DNA from: Darksidea phi
Lineage: Eukaryota; Ascomycota; Dothideomycetes; Pleosporales; Lentitheciaceae
NCBI GenBank assembly: GCA_030770425.1
Contig: JASJFT010000045.1
Coordinates: 186,001-250,000 of the forward strand
Length of the DNA stretch: 64,000 nt
Direction: 5' to 3'
Under the pieces are notes generated by a model that searched no databases, was not told the DNA's origin, and saw nothing but the letters and a program-made list of their open reading frames with translations. This document shows positions 31,795 through 41,060 of this stretch, one piece after another. Every line of letters starts with the position of its first letter. The first letter of the stretch is position 1. The translations under genes were made by a program, and so were the position numbers.

Positions 31795-34098
31795 TTAGCT
31801 CGACAATATTACCTGATAGTATTGGACACTTACGATCAAAACCGGTTGGCCAGGTTCAGCGTGAATAACCCCTATCCCTAGGGCGCATTCCTCGCACTTG
31901 TCGTTGCAGACAATACGGTATTGAAAGGTAGAATGGCCAGCGAGCGTCAAAGCTGCGTATACTGAACGGCCATTTGATGCTTGATATATAGCTACCTCTT
32001 TGCCGTTACATATATCGACTTCAAATTTCTTTCCCCTAGCGGCTCCTTTCCCGCGATTATATTCAGGTGGATGATGGCAATGGACCAAACCATACGTTTC
32101 CAAGGCAAGGTTCGCCACGATCGTTGGGGGGATGTTGGGTATGTGTTGCCTAGAGTTTGGAAGCCGATATGCAACGCTTAACGTGCCAATCGATTGCTCC
32201 ATCACCAATAAAGGTTCTGAATTATCGAAGTGCATTTCGTCGGGATCAATTCGGTTATTTTCCATTTTGAACTCATTCGGCTGGAGTTGAAGCCAGTCAT
32301 GGACTCGGTCGAAGGTGGCGCCCTGCCATTCAATTCGCCCTGGAATAATGTGGATTCGTCCGGGAGAGTATCCAGAGTCATCATGAATGGAAAAGTTTTG
32401 AAGAATATCTCTGTACACGCAGATGCCACAGCTTGAGGATGCACTGCTCTTCTCTGCAATCTCCCCGCGGTCTTCGGAAAAGGTGAAGAGGCTCATGGCT
32501 CCGTCGATCATAAATCGGACTCTGTCAAATACATTATAGAGATCCGTGTCTTGTCGTTCGGGTTCGATGACCCAGACAATAGGGCCCATTCTCTCTTCCA
32601 TTGGTCCAAGAGTGTTTCTATTATTACGCTTGAATCTACCCTCGATCTGTCTGTTATACAGACGATAGAAGCCCTCTCTTTTTGGTTCCAGACCCTTCGC
32701 AATGGAAACATTCGACAATATGAGGGCTGCTTTCAATATCGTTTCTACTACAGCTACTATGCAGAACTTGTTGCGAGCTCTCCCACTTGTTAAAGGAGTG
32801 CAATAATCACAGACACATTGCCGTGCGAGGATTGTAATGTTCGATTCGTAGCTATTGCGGGCCTCGAGGTAGTTGAGATCGGCCACTTCTTGCATATTTG
32901 CTTTGAAAACCTCCAGTTCGGGAAACCAGAATACCAGATTATGCACGTAGCCAAGCCCGCTCCCTGAGTCAGTGTAGTATATCCAGTTTTCCCGTGTCTT
33001 CATATCGATTTCTGGTTCCGCTTTTGCGACAGCTTCGAATATCCTTGACGCGCAGCCTAGAGCATTGCCGAACGTCGCTTTTGCGGTCCTCAATTTTTGG
33101 AACGCGCTCCCGAAGGCTTCTGACAAGCAATGATCCCATCCCAGGCGCCCACTTACGCGTAACTCACGATATTCTTCATTTTTGAGGAGGATATCTGACA
33201 CGTTTTTCAAGTGAACCACCTTGCTCGGATACTGAAATGATGCTAGGTCCCGGTGTTGAGACGGCGATACATCGATTCGGCTCCTGAAGACGAAACGCGC
33301 TTGAACTGTTGAGCCACGTTCGGAGTTGAAATAGAGTGGTTCGTCGTTGCCATCAGCTATGACAATACTCATGTTGAACAACCATTCAGCGACAGCAGCC
33401 AGGAAGCCTATATCTCCTCCTCCAACAATAGTAATTGACTCAAGCTCGTTCCGAGAAACTCGCCCGAGCTGGTTTAACGCCTCTGCAATATCCTTCTGAG
33501 AAGAGAGGATCCTCCGGCTAACTTCGTCAAATGGGTTACTGTCACCAGTGTACAAAGAATTTTCAGTGTACAAAGAAGTTTCCGAAGGATGCCAGCCCAT
33601 CATCTGCTCCGCTCTCTTTCCAAAAGCAGAAGTTGCGAACGTCCCCGCACATGCTTTGACGATTTGCAACCAATTCTGCAACGAAGGCGTTGACTCACGT
33701 TGTGGATTTTGGTAGAGGAGTATTTCGTGCAGAACTTTTGCCACGAAGTTCTCGTGGTAGACTTCGGAAAGCGCCGCGGATAGTGCTAAGAAAGCAAGGC
33801 CTTCGACTTGGGTTCCAAGAACGTTGGGAAGATTCGTAATGCCAAACCCAAACAAGAGGTTCTTGTTGAAGCTGGCACAGAAACTTAGCTCGTTCAGAGC
33901 ACGTCTCGTACGCTCCTCGCCTTTGGGGCCAAGAGGAAGCTTCTGGGCCATTTGCGCCCCCAATATAACAGTGTACGCATCAACTTGATAGCTGCTCACT
34001 CGAGCCAGAAACCTCATTGTACCCTCACCCAAGCGGACCCAGTCAACTGTTCCAGTTTGGGCGAAGGCATTTTGGGGCACCAGACCTCCGGAACTCAT
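31795..34098 (-). CDS. Large protein of unknown function (767 aa)
   Basis: I recognise this as a large uncharacterised family found widely in Pezizomycotina, without a known activity. I start at the ATG at 34098 (MSSGGLVPQNAFAQTG), because family members begin with this type of V(P).N.F...G.VDW block; the frame is open another 86 codons upstream. Landmarks include GTVDWVRLGEGTMRFL, NLLFGFGITNLPNVLG, a serine-rich insert near residue 190, ISRNEL-type ELESITIVGGGDIGFLAAVAEWLFNM, and LGWDHCLSEAFGSAFQKL. A central cysteine set CVCDYC and a late CNDKCEEC pair could bind metal. No signal peptide or NACHT motif is seen. A GTAAGT at 31833 with an AG at 31772 could remove the last 12 codons and end the protein in an immediate TAA. 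Confidence 0.8.
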   Translation of the reverse strand: MSSGGLVPQNAFAQTGTVDWVRLGEGTMRFLARVSSYQVDAYTVILGAQMAQKLPLGPKGEERTRRALNELSFCASFNKNLLFGFGITNLPNVLGTQVEGLAFLALSAALSEVYHENFVAKVLHEILLYQNPQRESTPSLQNWLQIVKACAGTFATSAFGKRAEQMMGWHPSETSLYTENSLYTGDSNPFDEVSRRILSSQKDIAEALNQLGRVSRNELESITIVGGGDIGFLAAVAEWLFNMSIVIADGNDEPLYFNSERGSTVQARFVFRSRIDVSPSQHRDLASFQYPSKVVHLKNVSDILLKNEEYRELRVSGRLGWDHCLSEAFGSAFQKLRTAKATFGNALGCASRIFEAVAKAEPEIDMKTRENWIYYTDSGSGLGYVHNLVFWFPELEVFKANMQEVADLNYLEARNSYESNITILARQCVCDYCTPLTSGRARNKFCIVAVVETILKAALILSNVSIAKGLEPKREGFYRLYNRQIEGRFKRNNRNTLGPMEERMGPIVWVIEPERQDTDLYNVFDRVRFMIDGAMSLFTFSEDRGEIAEKSSASSSCGICVYRDILQNFSIHDDSGYSPGRIHIIPGRIEWQGATFDRVHDWLQLQPNEFKMENNRIDPDEMHFDNSEPLLVMEQSIGTLSVAYRLPNSRQHIPNIPPTIVANLALETYGLVHCHHPPEYNRGKGAARGKKFEVDICNGKEVAIYQASNGRSVYAALTLAGHSTFQYRIVCNDKCEECALGIGVIHAEPGQPVLIVSVQYYQVILSS

Positions 34099-34739
34099 AG
34101 TGTGGCGGAATACCGAGCTAGACGAGCGCAAGGCTTTAAGACCGGAAGTTGAAGTAAGTGTGTGTATGTCAATCAGAGCTCTGTACAACAGATGTAACCG
34201 AAAAGCAAAGAATCTGTGAATATCGTAGCTGTGCCGCAATCCTGCGCGGAATCTGGAGTTGTATATACCCCGCACCGGTGAGGAACCGATATAGGCATTT
34301 GAACACCGCTGTTTTCTACCATCGCTTTGAAAAATTACAACAAAGTAGCCTAACATTTTACGAATCTGTTACGCGTTTGAACTCCCCTCTCCGAGCCATG
34401 TGGGTGACCGAAGCACCCCGCCCTCGGCCCTAGGCTGCCCACCATATTTGCTTATTACACTCCGTCTAATCACCCCACTCAGTGCTGCGACGAAGAAGCA
34501 AAAGACATCGCATGCGTGAAATAGTAGGCCAGGTATGCAACGAAGGATCAAAACGATGAGATGGTCTCGTTGTGAGGTGAATTCGGTAGCAACTAGCAGC
34601 TTACCACGTCTTGAATCCATCGTGGATGTACGACGGGTGCGTGCGCTCACTCCAACACCCCATGCATGGCCTTTCGCTCGGTCCGATTGACATGGGCCCC
34701 GGTTGTGTGGGCATGTCACCCGACCATGAAATTACGCGA
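34099..34739. other. Upstream flank of the 767-aa gene
   Basis: Includes an 86-codon open extension of the 767-aa frame (34099-34356), which I judge to be 5' untranslated. No other gene seen. Confidence 0.4.
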
Positions 34740-35109
34740 GGCAAAATGACCATTTCCTAATTAGAACTAGCGCCCCTAAGAATCGACCATAGCCGTTTGA
34801 ATAGCCGTTTGCTATAATAGAATAAGAGCGTTTATAAGAAATCCCGCTCGTCGTAGCGGGTAGCTTTGGAAATTTTTAATTTTTAATTTTTTTTTTCTTT
34901 AACCATCGAACGCGCTCATTTCCGCAATCCTTTAGCATCCTTCGTGCGCAAGCCCGTTTCCAAGTCCAAGATCCGGGAGTCGCTCAAATGGACGAGGTTC
35001 GCCGCACTGAAGGCGGTCCCGCCCTCGGCATCGTAGAGCTTGGAGTAACCATGTGCCGTCGCGCGGGCATGAAGGAGCCTATAGATCGTCGAGAAGCGGT
35101 ATCGACGGG

Positions 35110-35270
35110 GAATACAGACGCAATCGCATTTACGAAGTGGATAGTATGGCTGAGCATAAGGTGGACGGAGCAGTGCGATGTACTAGTAGGCGCGGTATAG
35201 GCATTCATGGAGATACATATGAGGGTTGTAGGTACACCGGGAAATCTATTACTGGATGCTTTCAATATAT
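35110..35270 (+). pseudogene. Possible retrotransposon chromodomain remnant
   Basis: The frame RIYEVDSMAEHKVDGAVR followed by GIGIHGDTYE lines up with the pattern of chromodomains at the end of chromovirus (Gypsy) integrases, where YEVE.I..HR..G..YLVKW and a DTWEP box are expected. The usual YLVKW positions are changed and the final LLLDAF-like helix lies in another frame. No reverse transcriptase is left nearby. Confidence 0.3.
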
Positions 35271-35509
35271 AAACACGTCGAGGGATCGCGGCCAGGAAGT
35301 AAGCGGGGATATAAACCTGCTGGGAAGAGATTCAACGGGAGGGCTTGGGTAAGGAGAGATTTCAACGAGGATTAGGAATTGGGAGAGCGGCAATTCGGGC
35401 AAGTCTTGTGGGCTCAGTTCTATCCTATAAGCGCGGATGATGATGTGGTAAGTTTAAGAAAGAGGGTGTGTTGGCACTGCTGCTCTCGCCGTCACCAGAC
35501 TGAGGATAT

Positions 35510-35579
35510 GTAGTGAGGAAGCTGGCTGGGTATAAGAGATGGATGTAGTAAGGAAGCTGGCTGAGGATAAGAGATAGAT
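35510..35579. repeat. Tandem duplication of 35 bp
   Basis: Two adjacent 35-bp units, GTAGTGAGGAAGCTGGCTGG and so on, differ at about four positions. Confidence 0.8.
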
Positions 35580-36138
35580 ATGAGTGGGATGCTGGTATCG
35601 TCGCAGGGGCGGTAGTGTGGGTGTGCTAACTCATCGCTACCGCTGTTGGTCTCCCAACCAGGCTCTGCGGTTCGGCAGTACTTGTCATTGCTTGCTCGTC
35701 GCCTCAATCCTCGATGTTCGAAAAATTACCTCGTCGGTATCTTAAAATCGATAAGTATAGGTATAACCTCTACTATATTTCGTGCGGACCTTACAAAAGA
35801 GACTCCTACTATGCAAATCCCTCTCCTCCCCCCCCTAATAAAAAAAACCCCCGGATGAGTATCCCCGCAAGATTCCATTTAAACCAACTTTATACGAGGA
35901 AAAGTTCGGGATATACGTATTACACCCGTACTAGTACCTTAGTATATAATAATAATAGACTTAGGTACTCGGCGATACTCGTAACTTCCCTTTCCAAAGT
36001 CATATTAATACATCCTCTACCTCGGGATCCATCTAAAGCCGTACGAAAAACACTCGTTAGTATCTTTTATAACTATACGAGACTTAAATTCGGGGGAAAT
36101 AAATTACAACTTATATATCGAAAAGAGCGAATTCTGAA

Positions 36139-36680
36139 CTAACTCGGCTGGGGTTTGTTTTTATGCGGAGGACCGAAGTACTTAGGAAGGTAGAGCTTAT
36201 CGACTACGTTGGGCTCTATCTCGGCCTTGTAGTCGTTTCCTACGTAGAAGACGTATTTAACCTCCTTACCGCTACCGCCGCGACGCTAGGTAGCGCCCGA
36301 GGGGACTAGCGTATCATAATTACCTGTATTATCGGAGGTACAACCGTCCTTTAGTAGGCCTTCTATTCGACCATTTTTCCGCCGGAACTTATTACACCGG
36401 AAGGTGCCTTTCCAGTCTATTACTGGGTGGCTGAAGTTAAAGTAGTCTTGGGACCGGCCCTAGAAGACGCGGATCCTCGTATCCTCCAACGGCTCGTATT
36501 TTACTTAATGCTCTACGACGGTGACTTGATACGTGCGTTAGTACTAGTAAAAACGTACTACCCGTCAAGATATGGTAGGTACTTTAGAAGGTGACGCTAT
36601 TTTAGCGACTTACCTTGCCAGGAATGGGCTTTCCCTACGAGGGAGGCTATAATAGTTATAATAAGAGCCGAGAAATACAT
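36139..36680 (-). pseudogene. Small secreted protein gene inactivated by three stops
   Basis: Exon 1 (36680-36614) encodes a 22-residue start that is a textbook signal peptide, MYFSALIITIIASLVGKAHS. An 89-nt intron (36613-36525) has GTAAGT, a perfect TACTAAC branch site and a CAAG acceptor. Exon 2 (36524-36139) keeps one frame to a natural stop, for a total of about 150 codons, but holds three internal stops: TAA after VVEH, TAG in the VF-GRSQDYF context, and TAG after SGAT. Each can arise from CAA, CAG or TGG by a single C-to-T or G-to-A change, as RIP does. The readable body has a DWKGTFRCNKFRRKNG block, KDGCTSDNTGNYD and VKYVFYVGNDY, with two cysteines that could pair. I do not recognise the family. 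The order of signal peptide, intron and body without frameshifts argues for a once-working gene. Confidence 0.65.
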
Positions 36681-36999
36681 CGAAAAAATAGTTATAGTAG
36701 TCTTTGCTGTCCGGGTTGGGTCGATCTTCATTCGAGGTTCGTAGACGTTGACGAGGTTGAGAACGAATGTTCGAGTAAGCCTGTGCTATATACTTCTGTG
36801 GTGGGGACAATATCGCCAGTTAAATACTTCTCCTTCTGTGTTGAACTGGATTCTAGAATGCTACGTGATCCTCCGTCTAGCGTCTACGCCGCTGCGATGT
36901 CTGCGCCCATCCTAAGGATTTATGGCTCTTACTGTACTACACGCATACTTGTCTTATATCCACGCCTCTTACTGTCTTATATCCACGCCTCTTACTTTA
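36681..36999. other. Flank between secreted-protein relic and TIR element
   Basis: The promoter side of the relic gene and the left part of the pyrimidine-rich minisatellite. A 130-codon plus-strand frame at 36615-37007 is the antisense of the relic and is not taken as a gene. Confidence 0.5.
36919..36997 (+). repeat. Pyrimidine-rich minisatellite, left block
   Basis: Degenerate units of about 22-24 bp of the form CTTATATCCACGCCTCTTACTGT. The same unit resumes at 37983 on the other side of the TIR element, showing that the element landed inside an existing repeat array. Confidence 0.75.
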
Positions 37000-37980
37000 T
37001 CTCATGAATCAGACGCTCCGCGAATTACGAGTTTTAGCCAATTAGAATATAGGACCCCCACCTAGCCAATAGGAGCGGGGTTATATAAACAGGCCAAAAA
37101 CATTCGCGGAGCGTCTGAGAAAAAATAGTTCCAGTTTGTGTGAGTTTGCGTTACGGGCGGGGTTAACTTTAGTACCTATTTATCTATTATATAATACTAC
37201 GACTAGCTATTATTATAGTACCGGATTACTTTGGTAGCGCAGGTATTTCTCTATCTAATAATATATATTTAAGCGCTCTAACTTATCGCTATAGGTACGA
37301 AGTACAGCGTATAAGCCGCTGCGTTTTCCGTCGAGTTTGCGTTACGAACAACCGCCCAACCCTCCCCCCCTACTACCTATCTACTAACGGGCTTCTCGCT
37401 CTAGCGTATATACGCTATAATTATAAAGCCTTCTTATTCCCCTTAGGCTACCAAATCGTTGTTTCTATCAGGGGGGGTGGCGTACTGTCGTCGCGTCAGT
37501 GTGTGCGTTGGTGCTGGATACTGAGCCAGCTGCTGCGCTCGATATCAGCCAGCTACTGAGCTCGATACTGAGCTAGCTGCTGCGCTCGATATCAGCCAGC
37601 TACTGAGCTCGATATCAGCCAGCTGCTGAGCTCGATACTGAGCCAGCTGCTGAGCAGCAGCGGACTGCGCAGGCGCTGCGCGGCTAGAAGGAAATACTAT
37701 ATCGGATTGTAAAAATAGCTATAAAGATAAAGAATCGATTAGACGTAAAATAATATCTATATAACGTCGTTATAGTAGTGATATAGGTAGTGTAGTATAG
37801 CTATTAGCGCCCACTCTAACGAAAATCAATCTCACATAACCTGGAACCATTTTTCCTCAGACGCTCCTGCTAAAATAGCCGAAGCACCAGTAATATTAGC
37901 CGAAATATTGATTTTTTTTAATTGGCTGAACCCCCCGCCCTAATGAGGCTTATATCAGCAGGAGCGTCTGATTCATGAGA
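37000..37980. mobile_element. Non-autonomous TIR element, 981 bp
   Basis: Perfect 20-bp terminal inverted repeats, TCTCATGAATCAGACGCTCC at 37000-37019 and its complement at 37961-37980, are flanked on both sides by TA (36998-36999 and 37981-37982), the target duplication of Tc1/mariner-type elements. Each end is also the arm of a smaller inverted repeat: 37010-37025 with 37102-37117 (16 bp) and 37858-37871 with 37957-37970 (14 bp). The interior is AT-rich with a minisatellite at 37515-37662 and no transposase frame. It is therefore a MITE-like or internally deleted element. The superfamily is inferred from TA and TIRs only. Confidence 0.8.
37515..37662 (+). repeat. 23-24-bp minisatellite inside the TIR element
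   Basis: Six units alternate between GATACTGAGCCAGCTGCTGC-type (24 bp) and GATATCAGCCAGCTACTGAG-type (23 bp) sequences. The region is GC-richer than the rest of the element and has many PvuII-like CAGCTG cores. Confidence 0.85.
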
Positions 37981-37982
37981 TA

Positions 37983-38400
37983 ACCTCTTACTGTCTTATA
38001 TCCACGCCTCTTACTGTCTTATATCCCCGCCTCTCCCCTGTCTTACATTCGCATCTCTCCCTGTTTCGCGTCCGTGCCACCCTTGTTTCAGATCCACACC
38101 TATCCGCCTCGTATCCGTGCCTCTTCCTATCTTACGTCCACGCCGCTTTCTATCTTACGTCTGCGCTTGTTCCTCCTTTTCGCTTCATCTTCTTCTACGT
38201 TTACGGCTGTTTCCCTTCTACGCTGATCACACGACGTCTCCGCCTTTTCCTCCTTCCTCATCCACGCCTCTTCCTTCTCTTCCTCGTCTACGCCTGTCTG
38301 AAATCTACGCCTGTCTGAAATCTACGCCTCTTCGTTCTATTCCTCATCCACGCCTGTCTGAAATCCACGCCTCCTCACTCTCCTATCTTTAGCCCATTTA
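37983..38400 (+). repeat. Pyrimidine-rich minisatellite, right block
   Basis: Continuation of the left block. The first units match it closely (CCTCTTACTGTCTTATATCC), then decay into CCACGCCTCTT / CTGAAATCTACGCCTGT units to about 38380. Confidence 0.7.
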
Positions 38401-38472
38401 CGCCTCCGCTACTTGAGCGTGATTTAGGCCGCCTAGGTACTAACACATCTATCAGCAGCACCCGTCTTTGTA

Positions 38473-39864
38473 ATGGAACCCTTCACAGACATAAAAGAAG
38501 CTGATCTATACCTTCTCGCTCGTCCGTGGAAAAGAAACTCATTCAAACAAAGCCTCAAAGTTTACAAAATACGCCTCGAATTACCTCTCCTTACTCAAAC
38601 GCGGACCGATAAAATAATCTCTCCCCGGAAGCTTTTACTAGCCGTCGCGATTTCTTATGCCCTCGTAACCTTAGGCCACCTCGTGCCAGGTGCTCCAAGC
38701 GTGGAGGATAAGGCTACCCCCTTACTGGAGAAGAATTCTAATATGTCTTGGGCCGAGGGGACTGATATGGTCGTTCGCGACGATGTTTCGTCAGACATGG
38801 ACTCTCTAGACACCTACCCAGACACGAACCTCACAGGTAAGCTTTATCTTTTCCTAGTGCAACGGTGCTTTACCCAGCTCAGCTGATACTTACGCGTCGA
38901 TGTCAAAGCACTGCAGGTCCGAAATGAAAGGCGCCAGCTCGATTTTGTGGGACCGGACATGCGCAGACGTATCCACTTGGCAGAGAACTACGCCTTCCTT
39001 GCAAATTACGGTCCTGCTATACTCGGACTTGTTACTGCATACAAAGATTTTAAAGAAGAGGGCGGTGGGTTAAACGGCTTTATGTGTGTCGTTTCTGCTA
39101 TAGCTACTATCTGGACCACCTTCCTACTTATCGACAAGGCCATCCTCGCGGGGCTCTGGGTTGGCCATCTCGCCCAGACTTACGTCGAGGGCTGGATGGC
39201 TAAACGCGGCCTCGAAGCACAGCATATACTGGACGAATACTCTGCCCTTCTCGGACTAGAAGTGCGCCATATAGGTTTCTGGAACGATACAGCTGCGGCT
39301 AGTTCTGGCAACTTGAAGAGGAGCACCGTAACGGACAATAACCTGACCCCGGTCTTTAGGGTTAGTTCTCACGGCTTCAATTTTCATTTCGCGCACCGTG
39401 GTGAGATCGATGGGCAGCCGGTAATGCGCTTTGGCTTTGACGGTGACCACGGTGACCACGGTCTCAGTGACGATGGTCTCAGTGACGATGGGCTGGATAA
39501 ACGGGGACGCGCTGGCAATTACTATTTTGACAAGGGCGGCATCGATTTCCGGTTTAATCCGGTCGACCCGCTCGAGCCGGGCTGGTGGAAGGACGACGAT
39601 AAACACTTCGACTGGCTGGTTCAGCAGATTAGCTGCCTATTAAAGGAATCGACCTTCTGGGGAGACAAGGTAGTAGACGCAAACGGAATCTTCTTCCAAA
39701 TATACGACAATATAAGGGGAACTACTGTTGCAACGGCGGCCATGGCGACGTTCGCGGAAGGTGGGAAGAGCGGGATCGAGGAGATGGTGGGCATGACAAT
39801 GGAGGGGGGGATTGAAATCAACAGAAACTGCATGGAGGTGGGGGAATTTGACATCTGGGGATAG
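38473..39864 (+). CDS. Orphan membrane or secreted protein, two exons (about 439 aa)
   Basis: Not recognised. Exon 1 38473-38836 and exon 2 38909-39864 join as NLT-ALQVRNERRQ using GTAAGC at 38837 and an AAAG acceptor at 38907-38908; the CAG at 38915-38919 would bring in a stop. Residues about 52-73 are a hydrophobic helix (KLLLAVAISYALVTLGHLV), a possible signal anchor or, with a later start, a signal peptide. A second hydrophobic pair lies around 165-230 (FMCVVSAIATIWTTFLLIDK, AILAGLWVGHL). The C-terminal half is soluble, with LKR and LDKRGR dibasic sites that Kex2 could cut, a short GDHGDHG/LSDDGLSDDG repeat and two late cysteines. It sits between a TIR element and a truncated TIR end, in a gene-poor island. 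Intact frame with moderate GC supports a real gene, but the start is uncertain. Confidence 0.6.
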
Positions 39865-40164
39865 ATTGTCAAACACCAGTCAGACAGCCCTGTTCCTTGC
39901 GTTTTGCTCTACAAGGCGCAACAGCTCACACCAAGTCTTTTCATCTATCCAGGATCATTTCTTCGTTCTGAACAATGTGTCCCCATCTGTCACTCAACTA
40001 GGCGTACACGAATGCACGATGGCCAGCCTCGTTGCTGCCTAGGAGAATTCCAAAGTATTGATACTACTTAAGCGAATCACATCGTTACTTATCTCATGAA
40101 TCAGCCGCGCCGCAAATGATTTCACGCTAGTCTCGCTAGTTTCGCGCTAAACACTTTTTTCAAC
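39865..40164. other. Short intergenic with TIR fragment
   Basis: Holds the 3' side of the orphan gene and a fragment of a TIR element from about 40092. Confidence 0.5.
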
Positions 40165-40165
40165 T
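40092..40165 (+). mobile_element. Truncated end of a related TIR element
   Basis: TA followed by TCTCATGAATCAG matches the first 13 bp of the TIR at 37000. The sequence then differs (CCGCGCCGCAAATG). The fragment abuts the point where the O-methyltransferase relic loses its C terminus, and no opposite end is found to the right. Confidence 0.5.
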
Positions 40166-41060
40166 CCTAGGCACGCGCCCCTTTGTTGGCTGAGGCGTAA
40201 AGAAGCCGTGCACCTGGAGCTCAATGCGCTTGCTCTCGCCTACGCCCATGGCCGTCGCAGCGCCTATAACTTCTCCGAGCTCTTGTAGCACCAATCGACC
40301 TGTGTACTCCGGAAAGGCTGCGTGAAAGTCTTGCGGTATCTGGCCGACGCCACCGCCGACATCGACTAAGGCAGAAGCATCTCCTTCCGTTTTCACTCCC
40401 TCCACTAGACGCTCCTTTGCCGGGTACATGTCAGTCCAGCTCGGGCGGCAGTGTGTATGTACCCGTGGAAGGCCTGGAATACCTCAGGGTGTTCAGTCAA
40501 CCAGCCAAAAGCGTGTCCACACTTGTTGGCGTATTGGAACGGCCCATCAATTGCGTTTTCTGGATTCTGGAGTTTGGTGCTCCTCGGGTAGGCGGGCATT
40601 TGCGCAAAAGACAACTGCGTGCAGTCGAAGCAGAAGACGATACCAGTAGCATATTCAGGCTGTGCCGGCAGTCGTGTCAATTGATTGAGCGCATAAAGGC
40701 CCGGTCCACGCTCATCTAACATGTTCATCGATGCGCAGGTTCTGGCGATGCGCTTGACGAGCGTGGGAGATGCGCCAGTGGCGGCTGCCAGCTCCTCGTT
40801 GGTCTTGGGCCTACCATTATCGCGAACAGCCGTCTCAAACAGCTTCAAGTCAACCGCAATACGTGCTGCGACCATACGGCTCGGCAAAGCCCAAATGTTC
40901 CACAAGAGCGACTCGACTGGAGTTTCCGCTGCATTTATGAGAGCACGTGCGCTCTCGACTAGTTTCTAGCGGGCCTCAGGGTCGCCATGAATGTACTTGC
41001 TTCCATCGGCCGCAACTTGGTTGAGTGCTTGAGCAATGCTGTCTTGTTGAGCGCTATCTT
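40165..41060 (-). pseudogene. Broken O-methyltransferase gene
   Basis: Resembles fungal SAM-dependent O-methyltransferases (sterigmatocystin-OMT type). The N-terminal dimerisation part reads QALNQVAADGSKYIHGDPEA, then TAG at 40968-40966, then LVESARALINAAETPVESLL and WNIWALPSRMVAARIAVDLKLFE with a winged-helix part TNEELAAATGASPTLVKRIAR. Near 40430 a one-base change shifts the frame; the next frame gives the SAM-binding ALVDVGGGVGQ. The protein stops after FFTPQP, before the catalytic His region, next to a TIR fragment. One stop, one frameshift and a 3' truncation make it non-functional. Confidence 0.75.

Larger units (their letters stand above)
34740..36138. other. Repeat-rich island, left part, transposon remains
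   Basis: Mixed base composition: AT-rich at 34740-34900 and 35740-36138, GC-richer between. A possible integrase chromodomain remnant lies at 35110-35270 and a 35-bp tandem duplication at 35510-35579. A 142-codon plus-strand frame at 35714-36142 has no recognisable content. No intact gene is supported. Confidence 0.45.

Noticed and set aside
34099..34356. 86-codon N-terminal extension of the 767-aa protein
   Set aside because: Family-like sequence begins at the ATG at 34098; the extension is basic and unlike the family start.
35714..36142. 142-codon plus-strand frame in AT-rich DNA
   Set aside because: Product is rich in Tyr, Leu, Arg and Lys with no recognisable motif; likely chance in RIP-altered sequence.
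36615..37007. 130-codon plus-strand frame
   Set aside because: It is the antisense of the secreted-protein relic and runs into the minisatellite; the minus strand has the signal peptide and splice signals.
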